A DNA stretch of 64,000 nucleotides from Congeria kusceri (taxonomy: Eukaryota; Mollusca; Bivalvia; Myida; Dreissenidae). The stretch is from the NCBI GenBank assembly GCA_027627225.1, contig CM051030.1:23533105-23597104 (forward strand), in the 5' to 3' direction. A model generated the notes under the pieces. The model searched no databases, was not told the DNA's origin, and saw nothing but the letters and a program-made list of their open reading frames with translations. Each line of letters opens with the position of its first letter. Position 1 is the stretch's first letter. Shown here piece after piece: positions 10,766-21,499 of this stretch. Both the position numbers and the translations under genes were made by a program.

Positions 10766-11340
10766 ATGTCGCACAATAGCAAATACTATAAAAAGTCGTT
10801 AAATAAGCGACAGAAAGGAAATGAACGATCGTTATTCGACTGCGGGGTAACGAAGAAGACAAAGGTTAATATGTTTAACGTATTCTGTTTGATTGATTTT
10901 GTCGATGTGGCAAGAAAATAATGAAAATAATTGACGTTGACAGCGTGTATTTCGGCTGTTAAGTTTTAAAGCTACTGTTGTTTAAAAGACGTTGTCATTG
11001 GTGGCACGTAATTTAACAGATTTTAGATTAGGTCAAACTGTGACACTGTGAAAATTATTTATTTTTATTATGGTTCTGATAGCCTGTTGTTTTGTTGCTG
11101 TAAATAAACAAGCACGAAAGTCACAGACAAACAGGAATAATTTACAAAATTCAAAATCTGATCGGTTATAGCCAAATATTAATGAACATGAAAAGTCTGG
11201 ATTTTTTTTTTTTTTAGGCTGACAACCAACGAGAACCAGAGATTCAGGGAACCCTAAGCTGTCCCAATAATGATGTAGAATTTGTGCCACCCTTTGTGGC
11301 AACAAAAATTGTTTCTACAGCCACTACAACATATCATTGA
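10766..11340 (+). CDS. Small two-exon gene inside the hAT-like element
   Basis: Exon 1 (10766-10864, 33 codons) encodes MSHNSKYYKKSLNKRQ followed by a KK-rich end and stops at AAG|GTTAAT, a plausible donor. Exon 2 (11218-11340) follows a run of 15 T and TAG. It reads 40 codons, starting ADNQREPEIQ, to TGA in the same phase (0), giving a predicted protein of 73 residues. The N-terminus is strongly basic, with a SLFDCG motif, and the second half is acidic to neutral; there is no catalytic hAT domain. It could be the remnant 5' end of a transposase gene or a short DNA-binding derivative. An upstream in-frame ATG lies at 10718 but is very close to the TATA box. The intron carries a GACGTTGTCATTGGTGG motif also found in elements B and B'. 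No family was recognised. Confidence 0.45.
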
Positions 11341-11807
11341 CATGTGTTTACATTTTTGCTAAACAGTTTACTTGGACCTGTTAGACCTATTCAAATGGCT
11401 GTAGGACTAGACTACACCTTTTTATTTCATGATCAGTAAATTACTAACTGCAACTTATTTGTACCCTGATAAATGGTTTTTGTTCATGTGTTATTATTAA
11501 TTTCTGTATTCAGATTAAAATTCTCTCAACAGAATAAATAGTGCAAATATTGAAAAAGAGTTTATATGTTATTGTTTTATTAGTATATATTAATGTATGT
11601 ATTGAACTGATATGGTTGCAGGGATTTCAACAGCAGAAAAACCTTTTGTATAAGAAGTATCAATATTTTTTTTTAACTTAAAAGAACCTATTTCCCAATT
11701 TCAACTTTTTACGCGTGAATTCTTCCCAATTTCATCGTTTCACGCGCTTGTTTTTCCCAAAATGGACAGGCTAGGGCGTCTTCCCAATTTGGGCAAAAAA
11801 AGCCCTG

Positions 11808-12705
11808 CAATAAGTGATAAAATTGTATTATTTTACTTATTAAAATATTACAGTCTGCAAAAAAGTAATATTAAGCATTATATTAAAAGGTTTTTTACTT
11901 AAAACAGTTTTCTGTTGAAATCTGTTCAAACTCCAGTATAAAAATTAATGGAAAACTGTTGTAAGTAAAAAAATTATAACTTTCCTTTAATGACTGTTTA
12001 TCATAAATTACAAATGGGACACGGTTTGTTAAAAATTAGTTAACACTTGCTAACAAATTCTAATTCTTATTATCTTTAAGTAATTATGATCTACAAAATA
12101 GGGAATACAGCAGACATTTCAAGTAATGGTTTAAGAAACGCATTGTCCTTAATATAATAAAACACAATACATTGTTTAGAAAGGTGTACAAAGTTTTAAC
12201 ATGATAACAATAATAATGATAATAATACAACTTGCATGTTGGTTACAAGAAGCAAGAGTTATTATTGGTTTTATAATTATATTAGTTATTGAATCTGGCC
12301 CTGGTGTCAACAAAACTACTTTAGTCTTATCTTAGCCTTACTCTGGAACAAGAGGGCCAAGGCTTTTAACCTGAGTTTAAAGATCATAGTGGATTGTGCA
12401 AGTTTAATTGGCTGTTTAGATCTGTTTGAAGTAAAATTTTGACAATGACAGACAACAGCAACGTCTTTTCACAAGTCCAGATATTTTGGTCACTCAATGA
12501 ACGTTTCTTTGAAATTACTTTGAGATTAAACAGTGGTTTTCTGACAAGATATTGTTCCACATTTTCAATTTGGTCAAAGGAGGAATACTTGTTGCTAATA
12601 TTGTTTGAATTCAAAATGATTTTAAAGAATATGGTAAAGGCAAATATGGACAAAAGCCCTCCCAGAAAAAAAATCCTGCACTGTTTTTCACAACCAAGAC
12701 ATTAG
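11808..12705. other. AT-rich spacer with an AAT-rich microsatellite
   Basis: No gene was recognised. A short (AAT)n-like run lies at about 12206-12230. The open frames here (for example 12439-12705) lack any recognisable domain and are matched by similar-length frames on the other strand. Confidence 0.5.
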
Positions 12706-12871
12706 CCTGCTCGTAATTTTGACGAACCAGCAAGTACTAGCTCGTTGAAATTACACCTAATTGTTGCAATTTAACACAAACTTAGTGCATTCATCAACGG
12801 CAGTAAAATCCGTTAATTAGGACGTCGCACATAATTCCAGATACTTGAGTCATTCATATTACGAGCGGGCA
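12706..12871. repeat. Short inverted repeat GCCTGCTCGTAAT / ATTACGAGCGGGC
   Basis: GCCTGCTCGTAAT near 12706 is mirrored by ATTACGAGCGGGC near 12859 (one mismatch), enclosing about 140 bp. Further GAGCGGGC-like motifs follow at 12925. This could be a small MITE or a diverged terminus of the family L element that follows. No target duplication was identified. Confidence 0.4.
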
Positions 12872-13464
12872 TTGTCCGAGGTGCAATTTCAACAAGCAGG
12901 CTTATGCTCGGGTGTGAAAAACAATGAGCGGGCCTTTTGTTCGGGAGGGCTTTAGTCCGGATTCTGGTAAAGAGTCACCCAAGGAACATTTCTGTAAAGT
13001 CAGGGGTAGCGAATATAATATATGACTGATATTGCCTTACTTGTCTGTTTTTCAAAAAGTGAACTTGTCTGTAGAATAATTATATATAGTGAAGCCCATC
13101 TAAATGGAACCATCTGAAAACCAATTCCCTGCCTAAACTGGACAATTGTTTCAGTTCGCATTTCAAAAAACATCTATAAACTAAACACTGAAAAAAAGGA
13201 TAACGAATTGCATGGTTTTTAATAAAGAATTGATTAGAATAAACAGTAAAAAAGATAAATAAACCAAACGGCTATGTCCAGTCTGGTGTCACTTGGCTAC
13301 ACACTCTTAATTGATAACATGGCTACTTAATTAGAGTAACAACAGAGAGCAAAAACCATGTGAAATGATGGGCTAGGTCCCGAGTGTGTTTTCACAGCTT
13401 TTACTATTTTCACTTATCCGTTCATGATGTGGTACAACCTGAGCAATTAAGACAATTAACTTCG

Positions 13465-15050
13465 CTATCCCTGAAATTTATTTCCAAATCCATCAGGTGG
13501 TATCAGACAAGAAGATTTTCAATGTTTTCAACAGAGACATATAAGAAAAAATTGCCCCGTCACCTAGAAGCCATGCTTATGGGTGATTTTTTTATGATTA
13601 AACAAATCCAGGAATAAAGGATGCATTTATGCAAATTTATTTCAAAACCCACCAGTGGATTCAAACAACAAGATTTTTCAAAGTTCTTATAGCTTGGCTT
13701 AGTTCAAATGCCAAATGAGGATAACTGTCATGCCCACTTAGACGGGAATGTTTTTTAACAAATTGAAATAATTAAGAGAAATTGGTTATGTCATGCTAGG
13801 AACATTTCTGTGAAATATTATCAAAATACCAAAAGTGGTTGAAGGGAAGATGTTCAAAGTGTTCAAAAATGTTATATAAGGAAAACTTCCCCGCCCCTTG
13901 GGGGCATTGTTTTTTTAACAAATCAAAATGATTTAGAGCAGTATGGTAGATGGTCAACCTGGGAACATCTCCATGAAATTATTTTCAAATTCGGTTTAGT
14001 GGTTGAAGAGAAGAATTTCAAAGTTTGTAATACAATAATAAAAAAATGGCTCCGCCACTGGTAGCCATGTTTTTTAACGTATCCAATGATTTCCAAGAAT
14101 TTGGTAGAGGGTCACCAAAGGAACATTTCTGTGAAATTATTAAAAAATTTCCCAAGTGGTTTCAGATAATAAGATTTTCCAACTTTTCAATAAAAACATA
14201 CATTAGTTAAACTGCTCCACCCTTGGTGGCTGTGTTTAACAACAAGAGCTGCTAGAGGACAGTGCGCTCAACTATTCGAAGTATTTCAGTTGGTACATAT
14301 TTTGGATAGTGGAAGGGGAATACATTTTTAAGTGAAGCTTTGTAAAGTTTTGGAACAAAAACTTTAACCACAAAATATATGTAAAAGTATGCATAACTCT
14401 GTCAAAATACAAAAGAGAGTTATGGGTAATGTCACCCCTGATACTAGAGTTGATGACAAAGGTTAGTTCCAAGTGAATAACTTATGTAGTTTTGAAGTAA
14501 CAAAACTTTTGAATATAAACTTTAACCAGAAAATATATTTGGAAAAAGGGGCATAACTCTGTCAAAATACAAAAAAGATTTATGGGGAATGTTGCCCCTG
14601 ATACTGGAATTTATGACAAAGGCTAGATCCAAGTTTCAAGTGAATAACTTGTGTAGTTCTAAAGTTACACAACTTTTGAATATAAACTTGAACCAGAAAA
14701 TCTAAGTGAAAAAGGGGCATAACTCTGTCAAAATACAAAAGTTAAACAGAGTTATGGGGAATGTTGCCCCTGATACTGGAGTTGATGACAAAGGTATATT
14801 CCAGTTTCAAGTGAATAACTTATGTAGTTTTGAAGTTAAACAATTTTTGAATAAAAACTGTAACCAATTCAAAGCGGACGTCGAAGCCGACGCCGGGAGT
14901 AGTAGAATAGCTCACCTATTCTTCAAATAGTCGAGCTAAAAATCAAAATGATTTTAGGGAATTTGGTACTGGGTCACCCTAGGAACATCTCTGTGAAATT
15001 CTTTCAAAATCCCATGGAAGTTGTTACCAAGAAGATTTTCAAAATTAATA
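13465..15050. repeat. Family L degenerate core repeats (~165-180 bp)
   Basis: Repeated blocks of the type GATTTCCAAGAATTTGGTAG, GGAACATTTCTGTGAAATTA and AGTGGTTTCAGA..AAGATTTTC recur at about 13470, 13600, 13770, 13930, 14090 and 14940, with a fragment at 12955-13005. The array is interrupted at 14240-14937 by HINE H2. Removing H2 joins GTTTAAC to ATCAAAATGATTT as in the neighbouring units. No terminus of family L was recognised. Confidence 0.65.
14240..14937 (-). mobile_element. HINE H2, complete copy in reverse orientation
   Basis: Read on the minus strand, the element starts TTTTAGCTCGACTATT with an AATAGGTGAGCTATT fold and a GC-rich CGGCTTCGACGTCC tract. It then has about four ~165-bp core units (TATAAACTT, GGGGCATAACTCTGTCAAAA, AACTTGTGTAGTT). 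It ends with the inverted subterminal AATAGTTGAGC, a hairpin of the GCTGTC/GACAGC type (here mutated) and CTCTTGTT. The same ends occur at 49741, 55020 and 62911. It carries no gene. Confidence 0.7.
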
Positions 15051-16159
15051 TTATATATAAAGTCGATAAAGCCATATTTTAGGAAATCCGTTCTAACGGC
15101 GATGTTTCGTTTATTTCATTTCGTATTGACGTTTAAAGAAAATTGAGAATGTCTTAGCCTTAATTTTAAGAGCTAAAACGCATCATATAACGTAATTTGA
15201 CACATGCAGAATTTTTTCGATGTAGGGAGGGGTAATTCACCCCTCTCGGGACCGGGGCACCAGAAAACAATCCTGGGGAAGGCACTGACATAGTATATAA
15301 ATCCTTATTCGACTCTGCTATGTCACAACACTGAAACATATTTTCATTCATTACTACAATTCATTTATAACATTGTTACTCTATAAATTTTGATTTGCCC
15401 AACAAATGATAATGTATATATATTTTAACGTAGATTATTTAAGTTATTCAGGTATCACTAGTGAAAAAAATGAGTCGGTATGATCGGATTATTGTATGGG
15501 CATTAAATGCAGGGATGGAATTTGTTTTCAACATTGGGATTTTTCATAGTTTCATGATTACAAAGAGGCTTTATAATTACAGCCCCAGGCTAACATGAGT
15601 TCATTGTTTTATTTACTCCATCATGCATATAAATTTACTTTTATTTAATGTAACATTTTTTACTTTTCTGATTATTATTTTTCTTTTAACGGCGCCCTAT
15701 GATGATTGGCATCACTGTTTTTTTCTTGTGAACTATATTCGCAGTTAAAAGACGGCAGCAAGAAACTAGACTAAATTATCATTGTTAGCATACTTTTTAC
15801 AACACGACGAGATATATCGCCAGCTGTAAATGTGTTTTAACACTTTAATGCATGTGCATACTTTGGAAATAAATGTATGAGTAAACGTTAATATTTAATA
15901 TCCTGACGTGCATTTGTACCGATGCCCTTTGTATTTATTTCTATACTGTCTGCTGCATTCTTTTTTTTCTTTGTTACTCTCTTTCTCTTGAATATTCTTT
16001 TGATGCGTGAAATATAATGGCAACCCCACACAATTAATAATCTTTTCCCAGCGAAACTTAAGAATCACAATTTTTAATTTCCTTTGAAATATCATCCCCA
16101 AACAACTATGTTGTAATGGGCATAGAAATCTGACACAGACTGGCATACTTCTTTTAACA
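15051..16159. other. No gene recognised
   Basis: AT-rich sequence. The open frames at 15166-15351 and 15895-16146 (minus) show no domain and lack splice-bounded context. Confidence 0.5.
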
Positions 16160-16399
16160 TGGCCGAATTAATACCTTCTTGTACAGATAAATGATACTGA
16201 ATCTATCAGAGCAGAGTCAGAGTCAGATAACAAGATTTGTGCCTCCGAAGAAATATGGTCTTCAATAACTCCGCTAACTGAATGAAAGGCGCAAAACGGC
16301 AGAAACTAAGGACTGAATATCAACCATAAGCCTGTTGTTAGCATGTACTTTCTTGTCAAATATTCTCCATATCTCCTGGTTTGCAAGAGGCAGTGTAAT

Positions 16400-16520
16400 C
16401 TTGTCACAATTTTCTGGAATTTTATACTTATTTAAAAGCACATCTGTATCCCACTGGAGGTAGCGAATCCTTGTCACAATTTTCTGGAATTTTATACTTA
16501 TTCAAGAGCACATCTGTATC
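16400..16520. repeat. Tandem duplication (51-bp arms, 70-bp offset) in gag-like ORF
   Basis: CTTGTCACAATTTTCTGGAA… occurs at 16400-16450 and 16470-16520 with few differences. The duplicated unit repeats the DTDVLLNKYKIPENCDK segment. At 70 bp it is not a multiple of three and so shifts the frame of the host ORF. Confidence 0.9.
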
Positions 16521-16591
16521 ACATTGTACTGTGCAAGACACATTGATAAGCTTATCAAGAGAGTCTGAAACAGATATTCCCTTCTCAGGTA

Positions 16592-17324
16592 CCGTAATTT
16601 CTTGCGTATAAGCCGCACTTTTTTCAGCCAAAACTTCTAGCATTATTTCGGTGCGTCTTATACACGGATATAAGCAAAAACTCCTAGTTTTTCTATCATA
16701 AATATCATCTGTGGTGTTTTGAACGCCATTTTGAATAGACGCTAAATCGACATCACTAAGACGCTTGTATAGGCAAGAATTCGTACCTGATACGTTTCGC
16801 ACGGTTTTTTATTGGGATCTTTTAAAAATAAAGTATTATATAATATATAGTCTTATTTTGTGTGTTTTATATTCTTATTTCTTATTTTTACCAAATATAT
16901 ATGCAATACATAAAAAGTAAGAACCAGGGTTAAATAAACCGTATTGTAAACACCACATGACAAACCACTTCACACGTTTTATACTGCGCTGCAAACAATA
17001 AGGATGGTGTCATTGATGATACTTGCAAAACTGACCGTGTTTGTCAAACAGCAATTAGCGCTTATAGTGTAATTAAAGGTGTTTATACTTGAAATTTCTC
17101 AACACATCTCAATTCAGCGAAGCATATCTTGTGTAATGTATCCTTGTGTAATGTATCCGAATTTTCAAGATAAAAATATTTTCAATGTCAATAAGCAATG
17201 GACGCTAAATTTACCATTTTGATGTTAAGAAGCATTGAAATCACATTTTTTTTTTCCACAAATTAGGATCTAAATTTTTAGTTGCGTATTATATGCGGGG
17301 CGTCCTATACGCGAGAATTTGCGG
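16592..17324. mobile_element. TIR element C, CCGTAATTTC ends, TA target
   Basis: The left end CCGTAATTTCTTGCGTATAA and right end TTATATGCGGGGCG…GAGAATTTGCGG are imperfect inverted repeats of about 30 bp, flanked by TA at 16590-16591 and 17325-17326. It lies in the gag-like ORF, which reads on in the same frame if the element and one TA are left out. It has no coding capacity. It shares the TACCGTA terminus with the element at 41602-42297 and the fragment at 5026. Superfamily not assigned. Confidence 0.75.
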
Positions 17325-17650
17325 TACTTTGGGTAAAACCAAGTCATCATCACTTACTTTGTCATTTTGACTGTCACTAGAATCAAACAAAGCTTCAGTA
17401 CAGCTACGATAAATCGATATAATCCTCATTGTCTAGAGACATCTCTAGCATCGTTCTCAACCTTCAAAGGCTCAAATGGTAGCTCAACTTCATTATCGTC
17501 CTCTGGTACCCCGTGGCTAACCACATGCTCGGAAATACCCGAGGGTGAAATGCCAAGCAAATTCCTCAAAGACAAAATGTCCTTCTTTGACAACTTTGTA
17601 ATGTCAAAAATATTATTGTTACTGTCAGAAGACGTATTCTTTTTGGTCTA

Positions 17651-18145
17651 AGACTTACTTCCTTTCTAAACACTCTTTTTAAATTTAAATTGACAAGCCC
17701 AATAAATTGTATGTGTGAACCCCACCCCTACCAAAACTTTTTATGCATGTTTTGGTGTGTCATTTCCGTTGCGACTGCGCATGTGCATGGGTAGTTCCGA
17801 GTGTAGAAGATTGTTTTGTTGTTTAAATGTTTCGTTGTTTAAAGTGCAGACCTTATACGTCCTGAACGGAATGCTATCTATACATGTGAAAGCTGAAGGC
17901 TTAACGAACAAATAATGCTTCAGAACTTTTAAATAGTTGCACAATAGAAATATTGTGTAACACACCAACATAATAATTGTTTTGCCTACAATTGAGCACA
18001 TGTGTTAATGATATGGTGCATACATATATGTACATTGATTTTAAACTTGAACTTCTAATGTATAGGTATATGACAATTAAAAAAATGTGTATGTATACAG
18101 CAATATAAATAACTTAAAGTTTCTGTTTTCTCTATTGAGCTACTA
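17651..18145. other. No gene recognised
   Basis: Frames on both strands (17715-17915 plus, 17741-18001 minus) overlap and show no domain. Nothing else was seen. Confidence 0.5.
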
Positions 18146-18287
18146 CAGACTTCCCGAAAACCGGCCAATTTTTAGTTTAGTGGGGCCAATATTTATTTCC
18201 TAAGAATCGATCCAACCGTACAACAGCTTTTTCAAGACTCATTGCAGTATATTACTGGATAATAAAATGCCATATATTGGAGCAATT

Positions 18288-18600
18288 GGATACAGCTCCG
18301 CTATATCGCGATTTCCAATACATCGCGAATAGGCGATGGATCACAATTGTTTGTATTCTTTAATAATTTTTTACCAACTGCTGTAAACAAATGCTGTTTA
18401 GTCTGGATGTACGCGCCTTCATCGCTACTTTTTTCAGTTAAACTTGTGTTGTGCGACAAACTTTAACCCGACCTGCGCAACATCGAAGTGTAACTTTGGC
18501 GTCACCAGCTTACATTGCGCATGCCACCCATGACAACGTCTTTTCACTGCAGTCTCTTTAATTAGAAGCCCAATTACAAACATGGGTACACGTACCAGTA
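18288..18600 (-). mobile_element. Partial copy of element B (B')
   Basis: Read on the plus strand, this stretch aligns with the reverse complement of 3026-3949. It runs from a TACAGCTCCGCTATATCGCG terminus through GGATGTACGCGCCTTCATCG and GCTTACATTGCGCATGCCAC to CCATGACAACGTC and TTTCACTGCAGTC. It stops where element G begins, so it is a truncated copy. It lies in inverse orientation to B. Confidence 0.55.
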
Positions 18601-18612
18601 TGGGTTGTGAAA

Positions 18613-19143
18613 AAAAGTGGTGTCCTCCGGTTAATTGAATAGCCAATTATCAGTTGTAGGCGTATAGTCCGCTCGATAATCTCATAATCTCCGAGGATAC
18701 GTATCATATCGCAAGTTTTGACAGTCACGCTTCTATGACCGCCTTTGTTATCATTTCACACCACGCATGAACGCAGCGTCTGTTGAATGTCACGTGACTA
18801 ATTGGTGTAATTTGTGGGTCAAGTACAGCGCATACACATCTAGAAAGCAATGTAGCCTGTTAGTGATTATTACAAGTGAATTATTTTTCAAATGCACCAT
18901 ATAATGGATAACAAACATCTATCAGCGCTTTTCTGCATACTTATTAGCATTCTAAAGTATGAAACATTTTGTTACGTAACAGGTTTGACATTTATATCAT
19001 CAGAATGGATTAAATAACATCATAACATATCTGATTTACATTGAAATAATTGAAATATGACTGATTCCGCATATATGAATACTCCGGTTATTTGAATATT
19101 CGGACGTGACAAATGGGCTATTCAATTAAGCGGAATCTACTGT
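18613..19143. mobile_element. Small TIR element G (TTAATTGAATAGCC ends)
   Basis: TCCGGTTAATTGAATAGCC near 18627 is mirrored by GGGCTATTCAATTAAGCGGA near 19120, followed by ATCTACTG and TA. The right end reads as a pogo-like CAGTAGATTCCGC terminus. The left outer bases are diverged, so the left boundary is approximate. About 530 bp, non-coding. Confidence 0.5.
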
Positions 19144-19393
19144 ATTAATTAAATCAATAATGGCAACGGTGGGTAAAATATGTTTGCTTTCTAGGTTGCG
19201 AAAATACGAAAGTGTCTACATTTATACATACTTAAATGAATGTTTCGGTAGGGCAAATTTTATTTTAGTCTGGGAACTTTTGACACGTTGTCAGACCAAA
19301 TGTCCGACATTTTTTTGAGCTTTCGGGAAGCCTGTACTAGTCTGAAATTGTTGTTGCTAGTCAATGGTGTTCATGCCTTTCCAGTCATGTTAT

Positions 19394-21244
19394 TAGTCCC
19401 CTACTGGTGTTTCACTGGAGGGGACTATAGGTTTGCCCTCTGTCCGTCCGTCCGTCCGTCTGTCCGAAAAATATTGTTCCTGCGATAACTCAAAAAGTAC
19501 TGAAGATACTTTGATGAAACTTTGTATACATATAAACAGCAATGTGAGTATTATGCACAACCTTTAATTTTTTATCAGAGGTCAAAGGTCAAGTGACTGT
19601 AACTAAAAATAGAAATAAACTAAAAGAAAGATATTTAGATGAAACTTGGTATACATATAAAGGGCAATGTAAGGATTATGCACGACCTTTTATTTTTCAC
19701 CAGAGGTCAAAGGTCATTTGAATGTTACTAAAATTAGAAATAAACTAAATACTGCTATAATTTGAAAAATACTTCAGATATAACCATGAAACCTGGAACA
19801 AATATTGAACTATAGGTTTGCCATCCGTCTGTGTGTCTCTCTATCTTTTCGTCTGTATGTTTGTCAGTCTGTCCCAAAAACCTGATTCCTGCAATAACTC
19901 AACAAGTACTGAATTTATTTCAATGAAACTGGGTATACATATACAGGGCAAAGTGGCAATGTTAGGATTATGCACGATCTTTTTCACCAGAGGTCAAAGG
20001 TCACGTGACTGTTACTAAAAATAGAAATAAACTAAATACTGTTATAATTAGAATAGTACATAAGATATGATCATGAAACTTGGTACAAAGATTGAATTAT
20101 AGGTTTGCCATCCGTCTATGTGTCTCTATCTGTTTGTCCATATGTTTGTCCGTCTTTCTGTCGGTCAGTCCCTAAAACCTGGTTCCTGCAATAACTAAAA
20201 AAGTACTTAACTTATTTCGATGAAACTGGGTATACATATAAACGGAATTGTGGCAATTATGCACGACCTGTTTTTTGATCAGAGGCTCAAGGTCACGTGA
20301 CTGTTATTAAAAATAGAAATAAACTTAATACTGTAATAATTTGAAATGGACATAAGATATGACCATGACACTTGGTTCAGAGATTGAACTTAGGTTTTCT
20401 ATCTGTCTGTGTGTCGTTCTGTCTGTTTGTCCGTATGTCTGTCTGTCTGTCCGTCCCCAAAACCTGGATCCTGTGATAACTCGGAAAGTAGTGAAGACAC
20501 GTTGATGAAACTTAGTATACATAGCAACAGCAATGTGAGAATTATGCATGACCTTTTATTTTACACCAGATTTCAAAGGTCACATGACTGTTATTAAAAA
20601 TAGGAATAAACTGAATACTTTATTTTTTGAAAAGTGCATAAGATATGATAATGAAACTTCATTAAACTTGGTATACAGATTGGACTATGGGTTTGCCCTC
20701 CATCTGTGTGCATCTGTCTGTCTGTTTGTCCGTCGGTCTCACTCTGTCTGTCTGTCCCATCCCAAAAACCTGGATCCTGCGATAACTCAAAAAGGACTGA
20801 AGATACTTTGATGAAACTTTGTTTACATAAAAAGAGCAAGGTGAGGATTGTACACGACCCTTTGTTTTTCACCGGAGGTCAACAGCAATGTGAGAATTAT
20901 GCACGACCTTTTATTTTTCACCAGATTTCAAAGGTCACGTGACTGTTACTTAAAATAGAAATAAACTTAATGCTGTAATAATTCGAAAAGAACATAACAT
21001 ACGATCATGAAACTTTGTACACAGAATGGACTATATGATTGCCCTCTGTCAGTAAAAAAAGTAACTCGAATGTCCGGTCAATGTTACTAAAATAGAAAAA
21101 AAAAATACAACTTAATACTGCAGTGACAAATGGGATTTGAATATGAAAGTTTGTACATCTACAGATAAAGGGCGATTTGACGTTATTGCACAATGTTTAA
21201 TTAGTAGGGGTTTTCACCGGTAGAGGACTGCTGTATTGCTTGTT
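19394..21244 (+). mobile_element. HINE/pearl-like element J with GTCC tract and ~300-bp units
   Basis: It starts TAGTCCCCTACTGGTG with a hairpin whose other arm is CACTGGAGGGGACTA (19395-19426), then TCTGTCCGTCCGTCCGTCCG. About six core units of ~290-300 bp follow. Each opens with a TCTGTCTGTCC-type tract and CCTGGATCCTGCGATAACTC, and each contains CACCAGAGGTCAAAGGTCA. The 3' end carries the inverse CACCGGTAGAGGACT near 21214 and then GCTTGTTT. The 5' terminal motif repeated subterminally at the 3' end matches the HINE plan. Non-coding; the Ser/Val/Cys-rich frames are translations of the GTCC tracts. Confidence 0.75.
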
Positions 21245-21499
21245 TCATTTAAAATAAAGCTTACAGGAAGTACATTTACATTGCTTTTGTGTAAGAAGCC
21301 ATTTCTTCCTTATTGTGTTATTGTTGTTTATATCTGCAATGCATCGAACTGGATGTATGCATGTAACTGATTAATAAATGTACCGTACAATGAATGGTAT
21401 CCCATATATGTATTTGTACTGTCACATACTGTATGTGTACTGTAACCCTGTGCTTTGTATTTCCAGAGTTATCTGCTGTTGTTTGGTCTTACATCTTAG
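21245..21499. other. Spacer, nothing recognised
   Basis: No frame or repeat stands out. Confidence 0.4.

Larger units (their letters stand above)
10404..11807 (+). mobile_element. hAT-like element with CAGGGCTTTTTT ends
   Basis: The termini CAGGGCTTTTTT (10404) and AAAAAAGCCCTG (11796-11807) form a 12-bp inverted repeat of the CAGGG type common in hAT elements. Four TTCCCAA motifs lie inside each end, all in one orientation. The flanks share only CAATA (5 bp), not the 8 bp expected of hAT, so the target duplication is either eroded or of another class. Inside are a promoter-like block (10601-10696) and a small two-exon gene (10766-11340). At 1.4 kb it is too short for a full hAT transposase, so it is presumably mobilised in trans. 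Confidence 0.65.
16160..17650 (-). pseudogene. Gag-like ORF fragment of a retroelement (DIRS/Ngaro type?), broken
   Basis: The minus strand encodes, in pieces, an acidic Ser/Asp-rich N-terminal part (17650 to about 17330) and a conserved-looking segment LLNKYKIPENCDKITLP…NQEIW (16480-16280). A further part (HISSEAQILLSDSDS) runs to about 16170. A KY..PENC…P..N.EIW motif followed by a heptad-like stretch is, as I remember it, typical of gag-like first ORFs of tyrosine-recombinase retroelements; a search is needed to confirm this. Damage: a frame change near 17450, element C inserted at 16592-17324, a 70-bp tandem duplication at 16400-16520 and a frame change near 16280. No integrase, RT or recombinase remnants were seen nearby. 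Confidence 0.5.
18146..19334. mobile_element. TIR element F (CAGACTTCCCGAAA), TA target, with nested elements
   Basis: The left end CAGACTTCCCGAAAACC and right end …TTTCGGGAAGCCTG are an inverted repeat of about 16 bp flanked by TA (18144-18145, 19335-19336). CAG termini and a TA target fit Tc1/pogo-like elements. The interior is largely occupied by a B-related segment and by element G, so F is a composite. No transposase frame was seen. Confidence 0.65.

Noticed and set aside
10396..11815. 8-bp target duplication for the CAGGG-ended element
   Set aside because: Only CAATA (5 bp) is shared by the flanks; the 8-bp windows AACCAATA and CAATAAGT do not match as direct repeats.
19818..20942. Cys/Val/Ser-rich frames as secreted peptides
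   Set aside because: They are translations of the repeated GTCTGTCCGTC tract of element J.
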